Below, in pieces: positions 34,562 through 42,805 of a stretch of DNA of 64,000 nucleotides (its first letter is position 1; every line of letters starts with the position of its first letter). A program made the translations under genes and the position numbers. This DNA comes from Chersky-840 sp035532735. GTDB taxonomy: Bacteria > Actinomycetota > Acidimicrobiia > Acidimicrobiales > UBA8190. Below the pieces are notes generated by a model. The model made no database searches. It was not told where the DNA came from and saw nothing but the letters and a program-made list of their open reading frames with translations. The DNA is taken from positions 33,944-97,943 of the forward strand of contig DATKQM010000057.1 in the NCBI GenBank assembly GCA_035532735.1, given 5' to 3'.

Positions 34562-37102
34562 ATGTGGAAGGTCACCATCAAGGGGCTGCTCGCCCACAAG
34601 CTCCGGCTGGTGCTCACGGGCATCGCCATCGTGCTCGGCGTGACCTTCATCTCGGGGACATTCGTCCTCACCGACACGTTGCACAACACCTTCACCACGC
34701 TGTTCGGCCACATCTACCAGAACATCGATTTCGAGATCCGGGGCCAGGCGGCCTTCACCAACAACTCCTCCGGCGGAGGTGGCGGTGCGGTGCGCAAGCC
34801 GATCTCGGCGTCGATCATCACCGAGGTCCGCCAGGTTCCCGGCGTCTCGTATGCCCAAGGAACGGTCAGCGGCTACGCCCAGTTCGTCGCACCCGACGGC
34901 AAAGCGGTGAGCACCGGGGGTGCTCCGACAATCGGCCTCTCCTACGACCCCAACCCGCAGCTGTCGTCGCTGCATCTGGCCCACGGCCAGGCCCCCACCA
35001 CCTCGACCGACGTCGTGATGGACCAGGGGACGGCTCGGAAGTACCACTTCAGCGTCGGTGACCACGTGCGAATCCTTCTCGCCGGCCCTCCCGAGACCTT
35101 CACCATCTCGGGCCTCGTGAGATTCGGGACCGCCGACAATCTGGCGGGAGCGACGATCGCGGCCTTCGACCTGCCCACGGCACAGAAGCTGTTCAACGAG
35201 GAGGGCCGCTTCGACGCCATCGACATCCTGGCCAAACCGGGTGTCGACAAGACGACGGTCCAGCACGCCATCGCAGCGGTCTTGCCCAGAGGGGTCGAGG
35301 TCGTGACCGGTCAGACGGTCGCGAACGAACAGACCAGTCAGATCAACCAGGCCCTGGGGTTCTTCTCGACCGCTCTTCTCGTGTTCGCCTTCATCTCGTT
35401 GTTCGTGGGCGGGTTCACGATCTTCAACACCTTCTCGATCATCGTCGGCCAACGGACGCGTGAGCTGGCGCTGTTGCGCATCGTCGGTGCGAGCCGCCGC
35501 CAAGTGTTCCGCTCGGTGCTCGTCGAAGCCGCCATCCTCGGCTTCGTGGCCTCGGTGCTCGGTCTGGGCCTGGGTGTGCTCGCCGCGTTGGGGCTCGAGG
35601 CTCTCCTGAAGGGATTCGGCATCTCCTTGCCGTCGGGATCTCTTGCGTTCGAGGCTCGCACCGTGATCGCGGCGATCGTCGTCGGTCTCGGGGTGACGGT
35701 GGTCTCGGCCATCAGCCCGGCACGTCGAGCTGTGCGGATCCCACCCGTGGCCGCACTCGTCGACTATCGCGGCGAACAGGGAGAGTCGTCACGCCGTCGG
35801 ATCGTCATCGGCACTGTCATCGCCGTGCTCGGGATCGCAGCCCTCGCCCTGGGACTGACGAAGCCGGCCATCCAGCTGGTCGGGCTGGGGGCGATCGCCA
35901 TCTTCATCGGGATCGGGATGTTGGCACCCACCGTGGCCCGCCCCATGGCGAGTGCGATCGGACGCCCGCTGGCCCGGATGTTCCGGATCTCGGGCAAGCT
36001 GGGCCGTGAGAACTCCATGCGGAGCCCTCGCCGGACCGCCCAGACCTCGTCTGCGCTGATGGTCGGGCTGGCCCTGGTGTCGACGATCACCGTGTTCGGT
36101 GCTTCGCTGTCGAAATCGGCGACGAGCAGCGTCGACAACGCCGTGAGCGCCGACTACATCGTGACGGCGACGGGCAGCGGGGCCGGTGGGTTCAGCAACT
36201 CCGTGGCCGCTACCGCGGCTCGGGTACCCGGAGTCGCCACCACGTCCACCGTCTACAGCGACGAGTTCGAGTTCCGCCACGACCTGGCGAGCGTCACCGC
36301 CGTCTCCAGCCACAATCTGGCCGCCACCATCATTCTGCGGATGGATTCCGGGACCGGCGCCCCGGCCCTCGCCGATCATGAGTTGTTGATCGACACCACC
36401 ACGGCCAACAAGGATCACCTCACCGTGGGGTCCGTGGTCCCGGTCAAGTTCGCCCAGACCGGGAATTCGACCATGCGGATCGGCGGGATCTTCAAGCCCA
36501 ACGCGCTGCTGGGTAGCTTCCTCGTCGGCGACGACTTCTTCCTGTCGCACTTCGACAACCCGCTTCCCGTCGCCGTGTTGTTGAGCACCACCAGCGGCAC
36601 CCCCGACGTCACCGCCGCGGTCAAGGCCGGTCTCAAGGCCTACCCCAACATCCAGACTCAGACACGGGCCCAGTTCGAGAAGGCCCAGCAGGCAAAGGTC
36701 AACCAGCTCCTCGGGCTCGTCTACGCACTGTTGGCGCTGGCGGTCATCATCGCCCTGATCGGCATCGTCAACACCCTCATGTTGTCGGTGTTCGAACGCA
36801 CCCACGAGATCGGGCTGCTGCGAGCGGTGGGGATGAAGCGTCGACAAGTCAGGGCCATGATCCGTGCCGAGGCGGTGATCCTGTCGCTGTTCGGAGCGAT
36901 CATCGGCATCGTCATCGGGACTGCGCTCGGAACCGCCTTCGCAGCATCGTTGAAGCAGCAGGGGATCACCGACATCGTCATCCCCTTCGGCAGCCTTGTG
37001 CTCTTCCTCGTCATCGCCGCGCTGCTCGGCCTCGGTGCCGCGTCGTGGCCGGCGCGCCGCGCCGCCCGGCTCGACGTCCTGGCCGCCATCGCCGCGGATT
37101 GA
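34562..37102 (+). CDS. ABC transporter permease with two FtsX domains
   Basis: 846 residues. Helix 1 at about 12-32, a large outer domain, then a block of three helices (about 265-395) ending in VSAISPARRAVRIPPVAAL. A second four-helix block is at the C-terminus with NTLMLSVFERTHEIGLLRAVGMKRRQV, read around residues 737-763, and the end ASWPARRAARLDVLAAIAAD. This eight-to-ten helix, double-FtsX build pairs with the ATPase directly upstream. Large FtsX exporters in actinobacteria often move lipids or antibiotics. Confidence 0.93.
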   Translation: MWKVTIKGLLAHKLRLVLTGIAIVLGVTFISGTFVLTDTLHNTFTTLFGHIYQNIDFEIRGQAAFTNNSSGGGGGAVRKPISASIITEVRQVPGVSYAQGTVSGYAQFVAPDGKAVSTGGAPTIGLSYDPNPQLSSLHLAHGQAPTTSTDVVMDQGTARKYHFSVGDHVRILLAGPPETFTISGLVRFGTADNLAGATIAAFDLPTAQKLFNEEGRFDAIDILAKPGVDKTTVQHAIAAVLPRGVEVVTGQTVANEQTSQINQALGFFSTALLVFAFISLFVGGFTIFNTFSIIVGQRTRELALLRIVGASRRQVFRSVLVEAAILGFVASVLGLGLGVLAALGLEALLKGFGISLPSGSLAFEARTVIAAIVVGLGVTVVSAISPARRAVRIPPVAALVDYRGEQGESSRRRIVIGTVIAVLGIAALALGLTKPAIQLVGLGAIAIFIGIGMLAPTVARPMASAIGRPLARMFRISGKLGRENSMRSPRRTAQTSSALMVGLALVSTITVFGASLSKSATSSVDNAVSADYIVTATGSGAGGFSNSVAATAARVPGVATTSTVYSDEFEFRHDLASVTAVSSHNLAATIILRMDSGTGAPALADHELLIDTTTANKDHLTVGSVVPVKFAQTGNSTMRIGGIFKPNALLGSFLVGDDFFLSHFDNPLPVAVLLSTTSGTPDVTAAVKAGLKAYPNIQTQTRAQFEKAQQAKVNQLLGLVYALLALAVIIALIGIVNTLMLSVFERTHEIGLLRAVGMKRRQVRAMIRAEAVILSLFGAIIGIVIGTALGTAFAASLKQQGITDIVIPFGSLVLFLVIAALLGLGAASWPARRAARLDVLAAIAAD

Positions 37103-37125
37103 GCCGATCAACCCGGCCGCCGATC

Positions 37126-37225
37126 TCAGGGCGTGACCGCAAGCGACATCCGGGGGGCGGTGCCGAACCGGGTCTCGACATCGTGGGCGTAGACGAAGCT
37201 GGCGTGGCGGTAAGTGGGGTCGTCA
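37126..37225 (-). pseudogene. C-terminal remnant of an unidentified minus-strand gene
   Basis: The last about 33 codons before a stop at 37126 read DDDPTYRHASFVYAHD then VETRFGTAPRMSLAVTP. Third codon positions are almost all G or C, as in real genes here. Upstream (toward 37332) the frame stays open but codon use becomes random. No start with a ribosome site is seen, so only a tail survives. Family not recognised. Confidence 0.4.
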
Positions 37226-37446
37226 TCGAGGGCACGGTGGCAACCGACACCGAGAGTGACTCGATCACCGTTCTCGCCGGTCAAGCGGCGCTCGGTCGGG
37301 CCGGGGAGTGGGTGCGCTACTCCACGCCCCATGCGGACGGTGCGCGCTACGTGGCGGTCGGTGTGCCCGCATTCTCACCCGAGGCTTTCCACCGCGACGA
37401 GGGGGCCGATCCTGACGACTCCCCGTTGGAACCGTCAGGCCGCTGA
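37183..37446 (+). pseudogene. C-terminal half of a small cupin-like protein
   Basis: The frame VVIEGTVATD..., GEWVRYSTPHADGARYVAVGVPAFSPEAFHRDEG resembles the second half of small actinobacterial cupins. The metal-binding His block expected before it is missing. A GTG at 37183 could start a short protein of 87 residues, but the coding pattern begins only near 37208. It abuts the opposite-strand tail at 37126-37225. Confidence 0.45.
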
Positions 37447-37452
37447 CGAGGC

Positions 37453-37995
37453 TCAGATCTCGATCGTCCTGATCGGATCGGCACCGTCCCAATCTGCGCT
37501 CTTGGCCTTCATGAACTCGAAGAACCCGCCGAATCCACTGGTCTCCACCACCTCGTTCACCGTTCCTCCATGGACCGGCGAGTCGAAGTACGAGAATCGC
37601 TGATCGGCGGTCAGCCCCCGGCCTTGGTAGTAGGGCAGTCGTCCCCGGACGCGGTACGAGGCGATGGCGTCGTCGTAGTGGTCCGTGAAATGGGCGAGGT
37701 GGTGCAACCCGCTGCCGTAGGCGCGCTGAAAATCGCGGTACGGCGAGGGATGGTCGTCGAGGGGCTGGATCAGCTCCACCTGGAGATCGCCCGAATAGGT
37801 GATGGCCACCGCGATGCGGGCAGTGGTGGGCTCACCTCGGTAGACGAGATCGTGCAGCGGAGGTGACGGGAGGTAGAAGAACGGCCCCACGTCGAGGGCC
37901 TCGATCCAGTGCTCCATCGCCGCGTTGACGTCGTCGACCACGTACCCCAGCTGCGCGATCGGCCCCAGGGTCGTGACCGGGCCGGGTGCTTCCAT
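37453..37995 (-). CDS. VOC-superfamily (glyoxalase-like) protein
   Basis: 180 residues from the ATG at 37995 with a strong ribosome site (GGGGAGGAG) just upstream. The opening IAQLGYVVDDVNAAMEHWIEALDVGPFF and GLHHLAHFTDHYDDAIASY are the two beta-alpha modules of a VOC fold. Candidate metal ligands are His in LHHLAH and Glu in VNEVVE. The actinobacterial VOC branch with GPFFYLP is often found in steroid or aromatic catabolism. Divergent from the next VOC gene, 97 bp away; the gap must hold both promoters. Confidence 0.85.
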   Translation of the reverse strand: MEAPGPVTTLGPIAQLGYVVDDVNAAMEHWIEALDVGPFFYLPSPPLHDLVYRGEPTTARIAVAITYSGDLQVELIQPLDDHPSPYRDFQRAYGSGLHHLAHFTDHYDDAIASYRVRGRLPYYQGRGLTADQRFSYFDSPVHGGTVNEVVETSGFGGFFEFMKAKSADWDGADPIRTIEI

Positions 37996-38092
37996 GGTTC
38001 TCCTCCCCTGACGACGGCGCCGGTCACTACAGTGGCACGACACCGAGCACGGCGAGAACTCGAGACAGAACTCGAGCCACTGGGGAGGAATC

Positions 38093-38491
38093 ATGACAGG
38101 AGCTCAGGTCGCGGTGACGGGCTTCAGCCATGTCGCCATCGCCGTGACCGATCTCGGCGCCGCTCGCGACTTCTACTGCGGCGTGCTCGGGTTCGACGAG
38201 CTTCCGCGACCCGACCTGGGGGTCCCGGGGATGTGGCTCAAGGTGGGATCGCTACAGCTCCACTTCGTCGAGACCGACGAAATGCCGACGCCGGGACGAG
38301 GATTCCCGCATTACGCGCTCCATGTCCCCACCGACGAGTTCGAGGCCACGATCGCCAAGCTGCGCGCCGCTGGTGTGCCGTTTCTGGGGGAGCCGAGCTC
38401 GCGGGTCGATTTCGGCACCACGGTCCTGGCCGCATTCGTCACCGACCCCGCCGGCAACTTCATCGAGCTCACCGACGTCGGTCCGAGCTGA
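38093..38491 (+). CDS. VOC-superfamily (glyoxalase-like) protein
   Basis: 132 residues; ribosome site GGGGAGGAA before the ATG. Motifs: GFSHVAIAVTDLGAARDFYCGVLGFDELPRPDLG, read across residues 9-42, and HYALHVPTDEFEATI, VTDPAGNFIELTD. Expected metal ligands are His in SHVAI, His in HYALH and Glu in FIELTD, so a metal site is likely intact. Closely similar in build to the VOC gene at 53182. Substrate unknown. Confidence 0.88.
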   Translation: MTGAQVAVTGFSHVAIAVTDLGAARDFYCGVLGFDELPRPDLGVPGMWLKVGSLQLHFVETDEMPTPGRGFPHYALHVPTDEFEATIAKLRAAGVPFLGEPSSRVDFGTTVLAAFVTDPAGNFIELTDVGPS

Positions 38492-38524
38492 GCGACCCGC
38501 CCGGTCCTGCGGACTTGGGTGAGC

Positions 38525-38827
38525 TCAGGACGGGGCGCGAGTCCTGCGACGACTGACGCGAACGATCACCACACCACCGATCAAGAGCACCGCACCCACC
38601 CCGGCACTCTGTCCAATGTCTTCTCCGGTGAAGGGAAGACCCCCAGGCGGTGGGACCGATTCATGCGGCCCTGGCACCCCCGGAGCGATCGAAGGCCCAC
38701 CACCGACGATGCTCGCGGGACCAGGCGAACAAGCCGTGTAACACCCTGGGTCGGCAAAAGCCGGAATCGAAAGGCCGATGGTCAAGGCGCTCGTCATGGC
38801 GACTGCGACGATGAGCTTTCTGATCAT
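38525..38827 (-). CDS. Small LPFTG surface protein (sortase substrate)
   Basis: 100 residues. Signal peptide MIRKLIVAVAMTSALTIGLSIPAFA, read in two parts, with cleavage likely after AFA. A short mature part holds two cysteines (DPGCYTACSPG) and a Pro/Gly-rich spacer. A textbook sorting signal ends it: LPFTG (about 64-68), a hydrophobic helix SAGVGAVLLIGGVVIV, and the basic tail RVSRRRTR. Sortase should cut between T and G and link it to the wall. No sortase gene lies in this window. Mature part is only about 40 residues. Confidence 0.8.
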   Translation of the reverse strand: MIRKLIVAVAMTSALTIGLSIPAFADPGCYTACSPGPASIVGGGPSIAPGVPGPHESVPPPGGLPFTGEDIGQSAGVGAVLLIGGVVIVRVSRRRTRAPS

Positions 38828-39056
38828 CGCGACTCACGCTAACCGTCGTGACCTTCAAAACCGCGGCATTCCAATCCGACGATGGGCTATCCCACCTGCG
38901 GTTCCCGCGACCCCAGGCACACCCAGGCACGGTCCCCGCCTTTACGCTGGTCGGCCGAGAGCGACCACCGGCGCGCTCAGGAGATCGTTGGCCGTCGATC
39001 CGTGGGAATCGTCCGATGGCGAGATTGCTCCGGTAACGTGACCTCGCTGGCGGCCG

Positions 39057-39141
39057 GATGGCCAGCTACCAGGGCGAGAGTCAGCTAGTCAGTGCCGCAT
39101 CAGGCGACGTCTACCCGGTCGGCTCCGACCGCCCGATAGCG
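39057..39141 (+). repeat. Imperfect direct repeat, copy 1
   Basis: About 85 bp sharing blocks with 39897-39979: GATGGCCA-CTACCAG, TAGTCA-TGCCGCATCAGGC-ACGT, and GCTC-GAC-GCCCG-TAGCG. It lies upstream of the lipoprotein gene at 39270. Confidence 0.65.
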
Positions 39142-39269
39142 GGTGTGATACCGACCCCCTCAGGTCCTTCGTGGTGGACCTGCGGAGTCCCTTGCGCCCG
39201 GCAAAATACGCAATCTGGCGACGAGGATCTGGGAACCTTTTGGAGTGTCCATACGTCAGCGTGCGTGGG

Positions 39270-39818
39270 ATGAACCGGACTGGTAGTGCGCTGCGGGGAG
39301 CCATGCTGGAGGCGTTTAGCGTTGTGACGCTGGGCCTGCTGGGGTCGGTTCTGGCAGGGTGCTCTTCGACGTCGACTATTGGCTCGACCGCTTCATGCCG
39401 GTGGCCGCCAGCCCTCGGTCGTCCGGCGATGCCAACGCCTGAGAGGCTCAAAACGACACTCTCATACAACTTCAACCACGTTCGGCTGTACCCACCCCCG
39501 ATTGCAGTCCACCCAATCGTCTCGGCAGCTCAGGCGTGGAGTGCCCCGAAGGATCTCCAGATAGGGGCCACCTACAAGCTGGTCCTGGCCGAGTGGAACT
39601 CGACCGACCCCGTCGTCCCGGGTAGCTACTCGACCGACCGGTTGTTGGTATGGGTCGTGATGGGTCGCCACGTCGAAGTGGGCGAGATGACCGGAGCTAA
39701 CAAGGTCCGAGCCGGTCGCTGCATCTATGAGTCAGCCATGTGGCCGGTGAGTGCGCATACCGGCGAGGCTTTTGGAGAGATGACGTTTCCATCTTCCGGC
39801 GCTACTGTTCTGCACTGA
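39270..39818 (+). CDS. Putative lipoprotein, unknown function
   Basis: 182 residues from the ATG at 39270; a GTG at 39261 and an ATG at 39303 are alternatives, the latter lacking basic residues. Signal sequence ends in the lipobox VLAGC, so lipid attachment at that Cys is likely. The mature part has no family I recognise; it contains GATYKLVLAEWNSTDPVVPG and a WVVMGRHVEVGEM stretch that look like beta strands. Codon third positions are less GC-rich than in neighbours, suggesting recent acquisition. Flanked by the imperfect direct repeats. Confidence 0.6.
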   Translation: MNRTGSALRGAMLEAFSVVTLGLLGSVLAGCSSTSTIGSTASCRWPPALGRPAMPTPERLKTTLSYNFNHVRLYPPPIAVHPIVSAAQAWSAPKDLQIGATYKLVLAEWNSTDPVVPGSYSTDRLLVWVVMGRHVEVGEMTGANKVRAGRCIYESAMWPVSAHTGEAFGEMTFPSSGATVLH

Positions 39819-39896
39819 GCCGATATGCGATAGGTATGTGCTGTTCCGGACCGAGGTTTGGGTCGGACCCGATGCCACTCGGCCGTGCATCCCGGA

Positions 39897-39979
39897 GATG
39901 GCCACCTACCAGCAGAATCACATAGTCAATGCCGCATCAGGCAACGTGTGCCGGCCTTGGCTCGGACTGCCCGGTAGCG
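39897..39979 (+). repeat. Imperfect direct repeat, copy 2
   Basis: Partner of 39057-39141 in the same orientation, 840 bp away, downstream of the lipoprotein gene. See copy 1 for the shared blocks. Confidence 0.65.
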
Positions 39980-40085
39980 AATCAGGGTTGCTCGGCCATC
40001 CGGTCTCGGCTGGTGGGTCTTGTCCGTCGTGTCAGGGCACGTAGGCTCAGCCCGTTGTTCGCCTCCAAGTTGAAAGCAGTGTCAG

Positions 40086-40298
40086 ATGAGCGAGACAGAA
40101 GATCGAATCCGAAGCGAGAACGCCGAGCTTCGTCGCCTCCTTGAGAAAAACCAGTGGGGTGGACTGACGCCAACAGGTTCCGTCGGGTGTTGCCCCGAAT
40201 GCTCGGGAGCGGCGCCCCCTCTCGGTAGTGGTCATCGTTCGGGCTGCGCCATTGCGGCAGCGTTGGACACAGCAAGAACAGCCGAGGATTCGGAATAG
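40086..40298 (+). CDS. Small Cys/His protein, phage-like
   Basis: 70 residues. A charged helical start (SETEDRIRSENAELRRLLE) is followed by CCPECSG, then GHRSGCAIAAAL. This Cys-x-x-Cys ... His ... Cys layout with an ending AIAAAL recalls short actinobacterial and phage proteins of unknown role. A zinc knuckle is plausible. The ribosome site is weak. Confidence 0.5.
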   Translation: MSETEDRIRSENAELRRLLEKNQWGGLTPTGSVGCCPECSGAAPPLGSGHRSGCAIAAALDTARTAEDSE

Positions 40299-40321
40299 GT
40301 GCCGGGGCGGCATCGCCACAA

Positions 40322-40606
40322 TCAAATCTGACCATCCTGTATGTGCCGTCGCTCCCGACTGGTTTCGGCACAGCGGCAAGGGCGGCCCTGGGAACGCATA
40401 CTCGACGGATACCAGGCTGCGGGGAGTCCGCCCGATAAGGGGCAAACGTTGCCTGATGGAAACATGAGGCCATCCGGCGGCTCCGGGGACAGGTGTCCCG
40501 GCTCGTGCGGATGGGCGTCGAAGCTCACCGTCGCGCAGAAGACCACGACGGCACCGAGGACGAGGACACCCGACGAGGCCAGCCGCGTCCGTCTACCGAC
40601 TGGCAC
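40322..40606 (-). CDS. Possible small exported protein
   Basis: 94 residues from the GTG at 40606, preceded by a strong GGAGAAGG ribosome site. An Arg-rich start (VGRRTRL) and a hydrophobic stretch ASSGVLVLGAVVVFCATVSF look like a signal or anchor. The first about 45 codons have strongly GC-rich third positions; the rest does not, so the true C-terminus may be degraded. Family unknown. Confidence 0.35.
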   Translation of the reverse strand: MPVGRRTRLASSGVLVLGAVVVFCATVSFDAHPHEPGHLSPEPPDGLMFPSGNVCPLSGGLPAAWYPSSMRSQGRPCRCAETSRERRHIQDGQI

Positions 40607-40926
40607 GACCGCCTTCTCCCCATGCTCTGGATATCGGCACTAAGGCGCCGCGCGCTGACCCATGCGGCTGAATCTTGGGCACTTGTTGGCGCGGCGACGG
40701 TCGGCTCCGGGCTCCCGGCGCGGTCGACGATGATCAAGGGGCTCCGCCGGCGCGCCCGCATTGAAGTTTTCCCGGGGTACTGCCGACAATCCGAAGGAGA
40801 ATTGGCGGAATCGGTCGTGCTCTTGTCAACTGATGCCACACCCACAACCCTGGGTCACCACCCCGTCCCCGATCCCGGTCGGGCCCGGTCGATGCCATCC
40901 GTGCGACACGACCTGATCGAGACCTG
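40607..40926. other. 320-bp stretch without a recognisable gene
   Basis: Short frames exist on both strands, but none has a start with a ribosome site, a consistent codon pattern or a known motif. It must hold the promoter of the GH18-like gene at 40927. Confidence 0.5.
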
Positions 40927-42783
40927 ATGACCCGACGAGCTCGAGCGCACCGAGGAGCCCACGCGGCGCGCTCGCACGGGCTGGGCCAGCTCGCGCTGTA
41001 CGCACAGGGAGCATGTCGACTCCCCCGGCCGGTCGGCTCCTCCGCACCCCGACACCGGCACGGGCACCGGCCCCGGCACTCCACCCGGTCCCGTCTGCGG
41101 GTCAGCCCGCTCTTCGCCTGCCTGGGCGCGCTGTCCCTGGTGGTGGGCGGAGCCGCCCTGGGGTCGCTGCGCGCCGGAGGGGCCCTGGCCGACACGGTCA
41201 TCAACCCCGGCAACGGCGGGGGGAGTGTGTCGATCATGAACGGGATGGCCAAGGCCTTCGCCAGCTCGCCGGGCGCCGCTGCGCTACGCCCGGCCACCGC
41301 CCCGCCGGCGCCGGCGCCCCCGTCGCTCGAGGGTTCTCCGGCCCTGCGTCCGCATGAGATGTTCGGGTACGCCCCGTACTGGACGCTTCCCATCTCCTCG
41401 GGATTCAACCTGGCCGGGCTCACGACACTGGCGTATTTCAGTGTCGGCGTCGGGGGCGACGCCACCGTGCAGGAGAGTGGCCCGGGGTGGGTGGGCTATC
41501 AGAGCCAAGCCCTGGCCGATCTCGTCACCCGCGCCCACGATGCGGGAGATCGGGTCGTCTTGACGGCGTCGTGCTTCGGCCAGGCGGCCCTGGACAAGAT
41601 GGCCGCCGACCCCACCGCCGGCGCCCGCCTGGGGGCGTCGTTGGTGCAACTCGTGGCGGCGAAGAACCTCGACGGGGTGAGCCTCGACTTCGAGGGCAAG
41701 GGGTCCAAGGACCAGGCGGGCCTCGACACCCTCGTCGCTGCGGTGTCAGCTGCGATGCACGAGGCGAACCCGCACTGGCAGGTGACCATGGCCACCTACG
41801 CCTCCTCGGCGGGTGACCCGGCCGGCTTCTACGACATCCGGGGGCTCTCCGCCAGCGTCGACGGGTTCTTCGTCATGGCCTACGACATGAACAACCGGTT
41901 GACCCCCTCGCCCACCGCCCCGCTCACGGGTGCGGGGTTCACCGATCTCGACGCCGTGCAGCAGTACACGGCCGTGGTATCACCTTCCAAGGTCATCCTC
42001 GGTGTCCCGTACTACGGCTATGACTGGCCCACTGCCGGTCCCGGTCTCGGTGACCCCGCCACAGGCCCACCCACGCCGTTGAGCTACGCCCAGATCGCGG
42101 CCACGGGAGGCCGGGTCTACTGGGACCCCACCACCCAGACGGCCTGGACCTCGTACCAGGTGGGATCGCAGTGGCACCAGACGTTCTTCGACAACCCCAC
42201 GTCGTTGGGGATGAAGGCCCAACTGGCTGACAGCTACCACATCGCCGGGCTCGGCATCTGGGCGCTGGGCATGGAGGGCAACGCCTCGGCCATGCAAAGC
42301 GCACTCCAGGGCAACGCCCCGATCGTGAAGGGCCCGCCACCCGGTCCCCTCGGCGGCGCCACCACGACCACGACCACCGTCCCCCCCACGTATGCCTACG
42401 CGGGCACCTGGAACGGTGTGGCGATCACCCTCAGCCCTGTCGCTCCCGGTTCACTGGCGGGCGCGTCGTACATCGCGATGTCCACCCAGCTGGCCGGCTT
42501 TGCCACGAACGATCCGACGCGCCTGTGTCTCGAAGCGGAGCCGGGATTGCCGGTCACCTCCCTCGCGGGATCCCCTGGCGTCTTCATCGTCACCGCCGCC
42601 ACGCCGGACGATTGCTCCTCGGGGACCTGGGAGTTCACCGTTGCACCGGGCCAACCCGGGGATGCACCAACCACGACGACAACGACGCCGCCCGATCCCA
42701 CCTCGACCACGACGCCGCCCGATCCGACCTCGACCACGACGCCGCCCGATCCGACCTCGACCACCTCCACCACGAGCCCGTGA
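40927..42783 (+). CDS. Secreted or anchored GH18-family (chitinase/spore-hydrolase-like) protein with Pro/Thr repeat tail
   Basis: 618 residues. A long basic N-terminus precedes a signal-anchor helix at about 60-80 (LFACLGALSLVVGGAALGSL). The GH18 barrel starts at EMFGYAPYWTLP (about 145). The catalytic strand reads DGVSLDFE (249-256), with E256 as acid/base and D254 kept but S252 where chitinases have Asp. MAYDMNN and GVPYYGYDW are further GH18 marks. After Thr-rich linkers, a small beta domain and a nine-residue PPDPTSTTT repeat end the chain. Likely a glycan hydrolase acting on the cell surface; chitin activity is uncertain. Confidence 0.85.
   Translation: MTRRARAHRGAHAARSHGLGQLALYAQGACRLPRPVGSSAPRHRHGHRPRHSTRSRLRVSPLFACLGALSLVVGGAALGSLRAGGALADTVINPGNGGGSVSIMNGMAKAFASSPGAAALRPATAPPAPAPPSLEGSPALRPHEMFGYAPYWTLPISSGFNLAGLTTLAYFSVGVGGDATVQESGPGWVGYQSQALADLVTRAHDAGDRVVLTASCFGQAALDKMAADPTAGARLGASLVQLVAAKNLDGVSLDFEGKGSKDQAGLDTLVAAVSAAMHEANPHWQVTMATYASSAGDPAGFYDIRGLSASVDGFFVMAYDMNNRLTPSPTAPLTGAGFTDLDAVQQYTAVVSPSKVILGVPYYGYDWPTAGPGLGDPATGPPTPLSYAQIAATGGRVYWDPTTQTAWTSYQVGSQWHQTFFDNPTSLGMKAQLADSYHIAGLGIWALGMEGNASAMQSALQGNAPIVKGPPPGPLGGATTTTTTVPPTYAYAGTWNGVAITLSPVAPGSLAGASYIAMSTQLAGFATNDPTRLCLEAEPGLPVTSLAGSPGVFIVTAATPDDCSSGTWEFTVAPGQPGDAPTTTTTTPPDPTSTTTPPDPTSTTTPPDPTSTTSTTSP
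42688..42768 (+). repeat. Three 27-bp tandem repeats in the GH18-like gene
   Basis: Three units of 27 bp encode PPDPTSTTT, PPDPTSTTT and PPDPTSTTS near the C-terminus. The units differ at one or two bases, so copy number could vary between strains. Confidence 0.85.
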
Positions 42784-42805
42784 CACCGTCAGGGCATCCC
42801 CGCCG

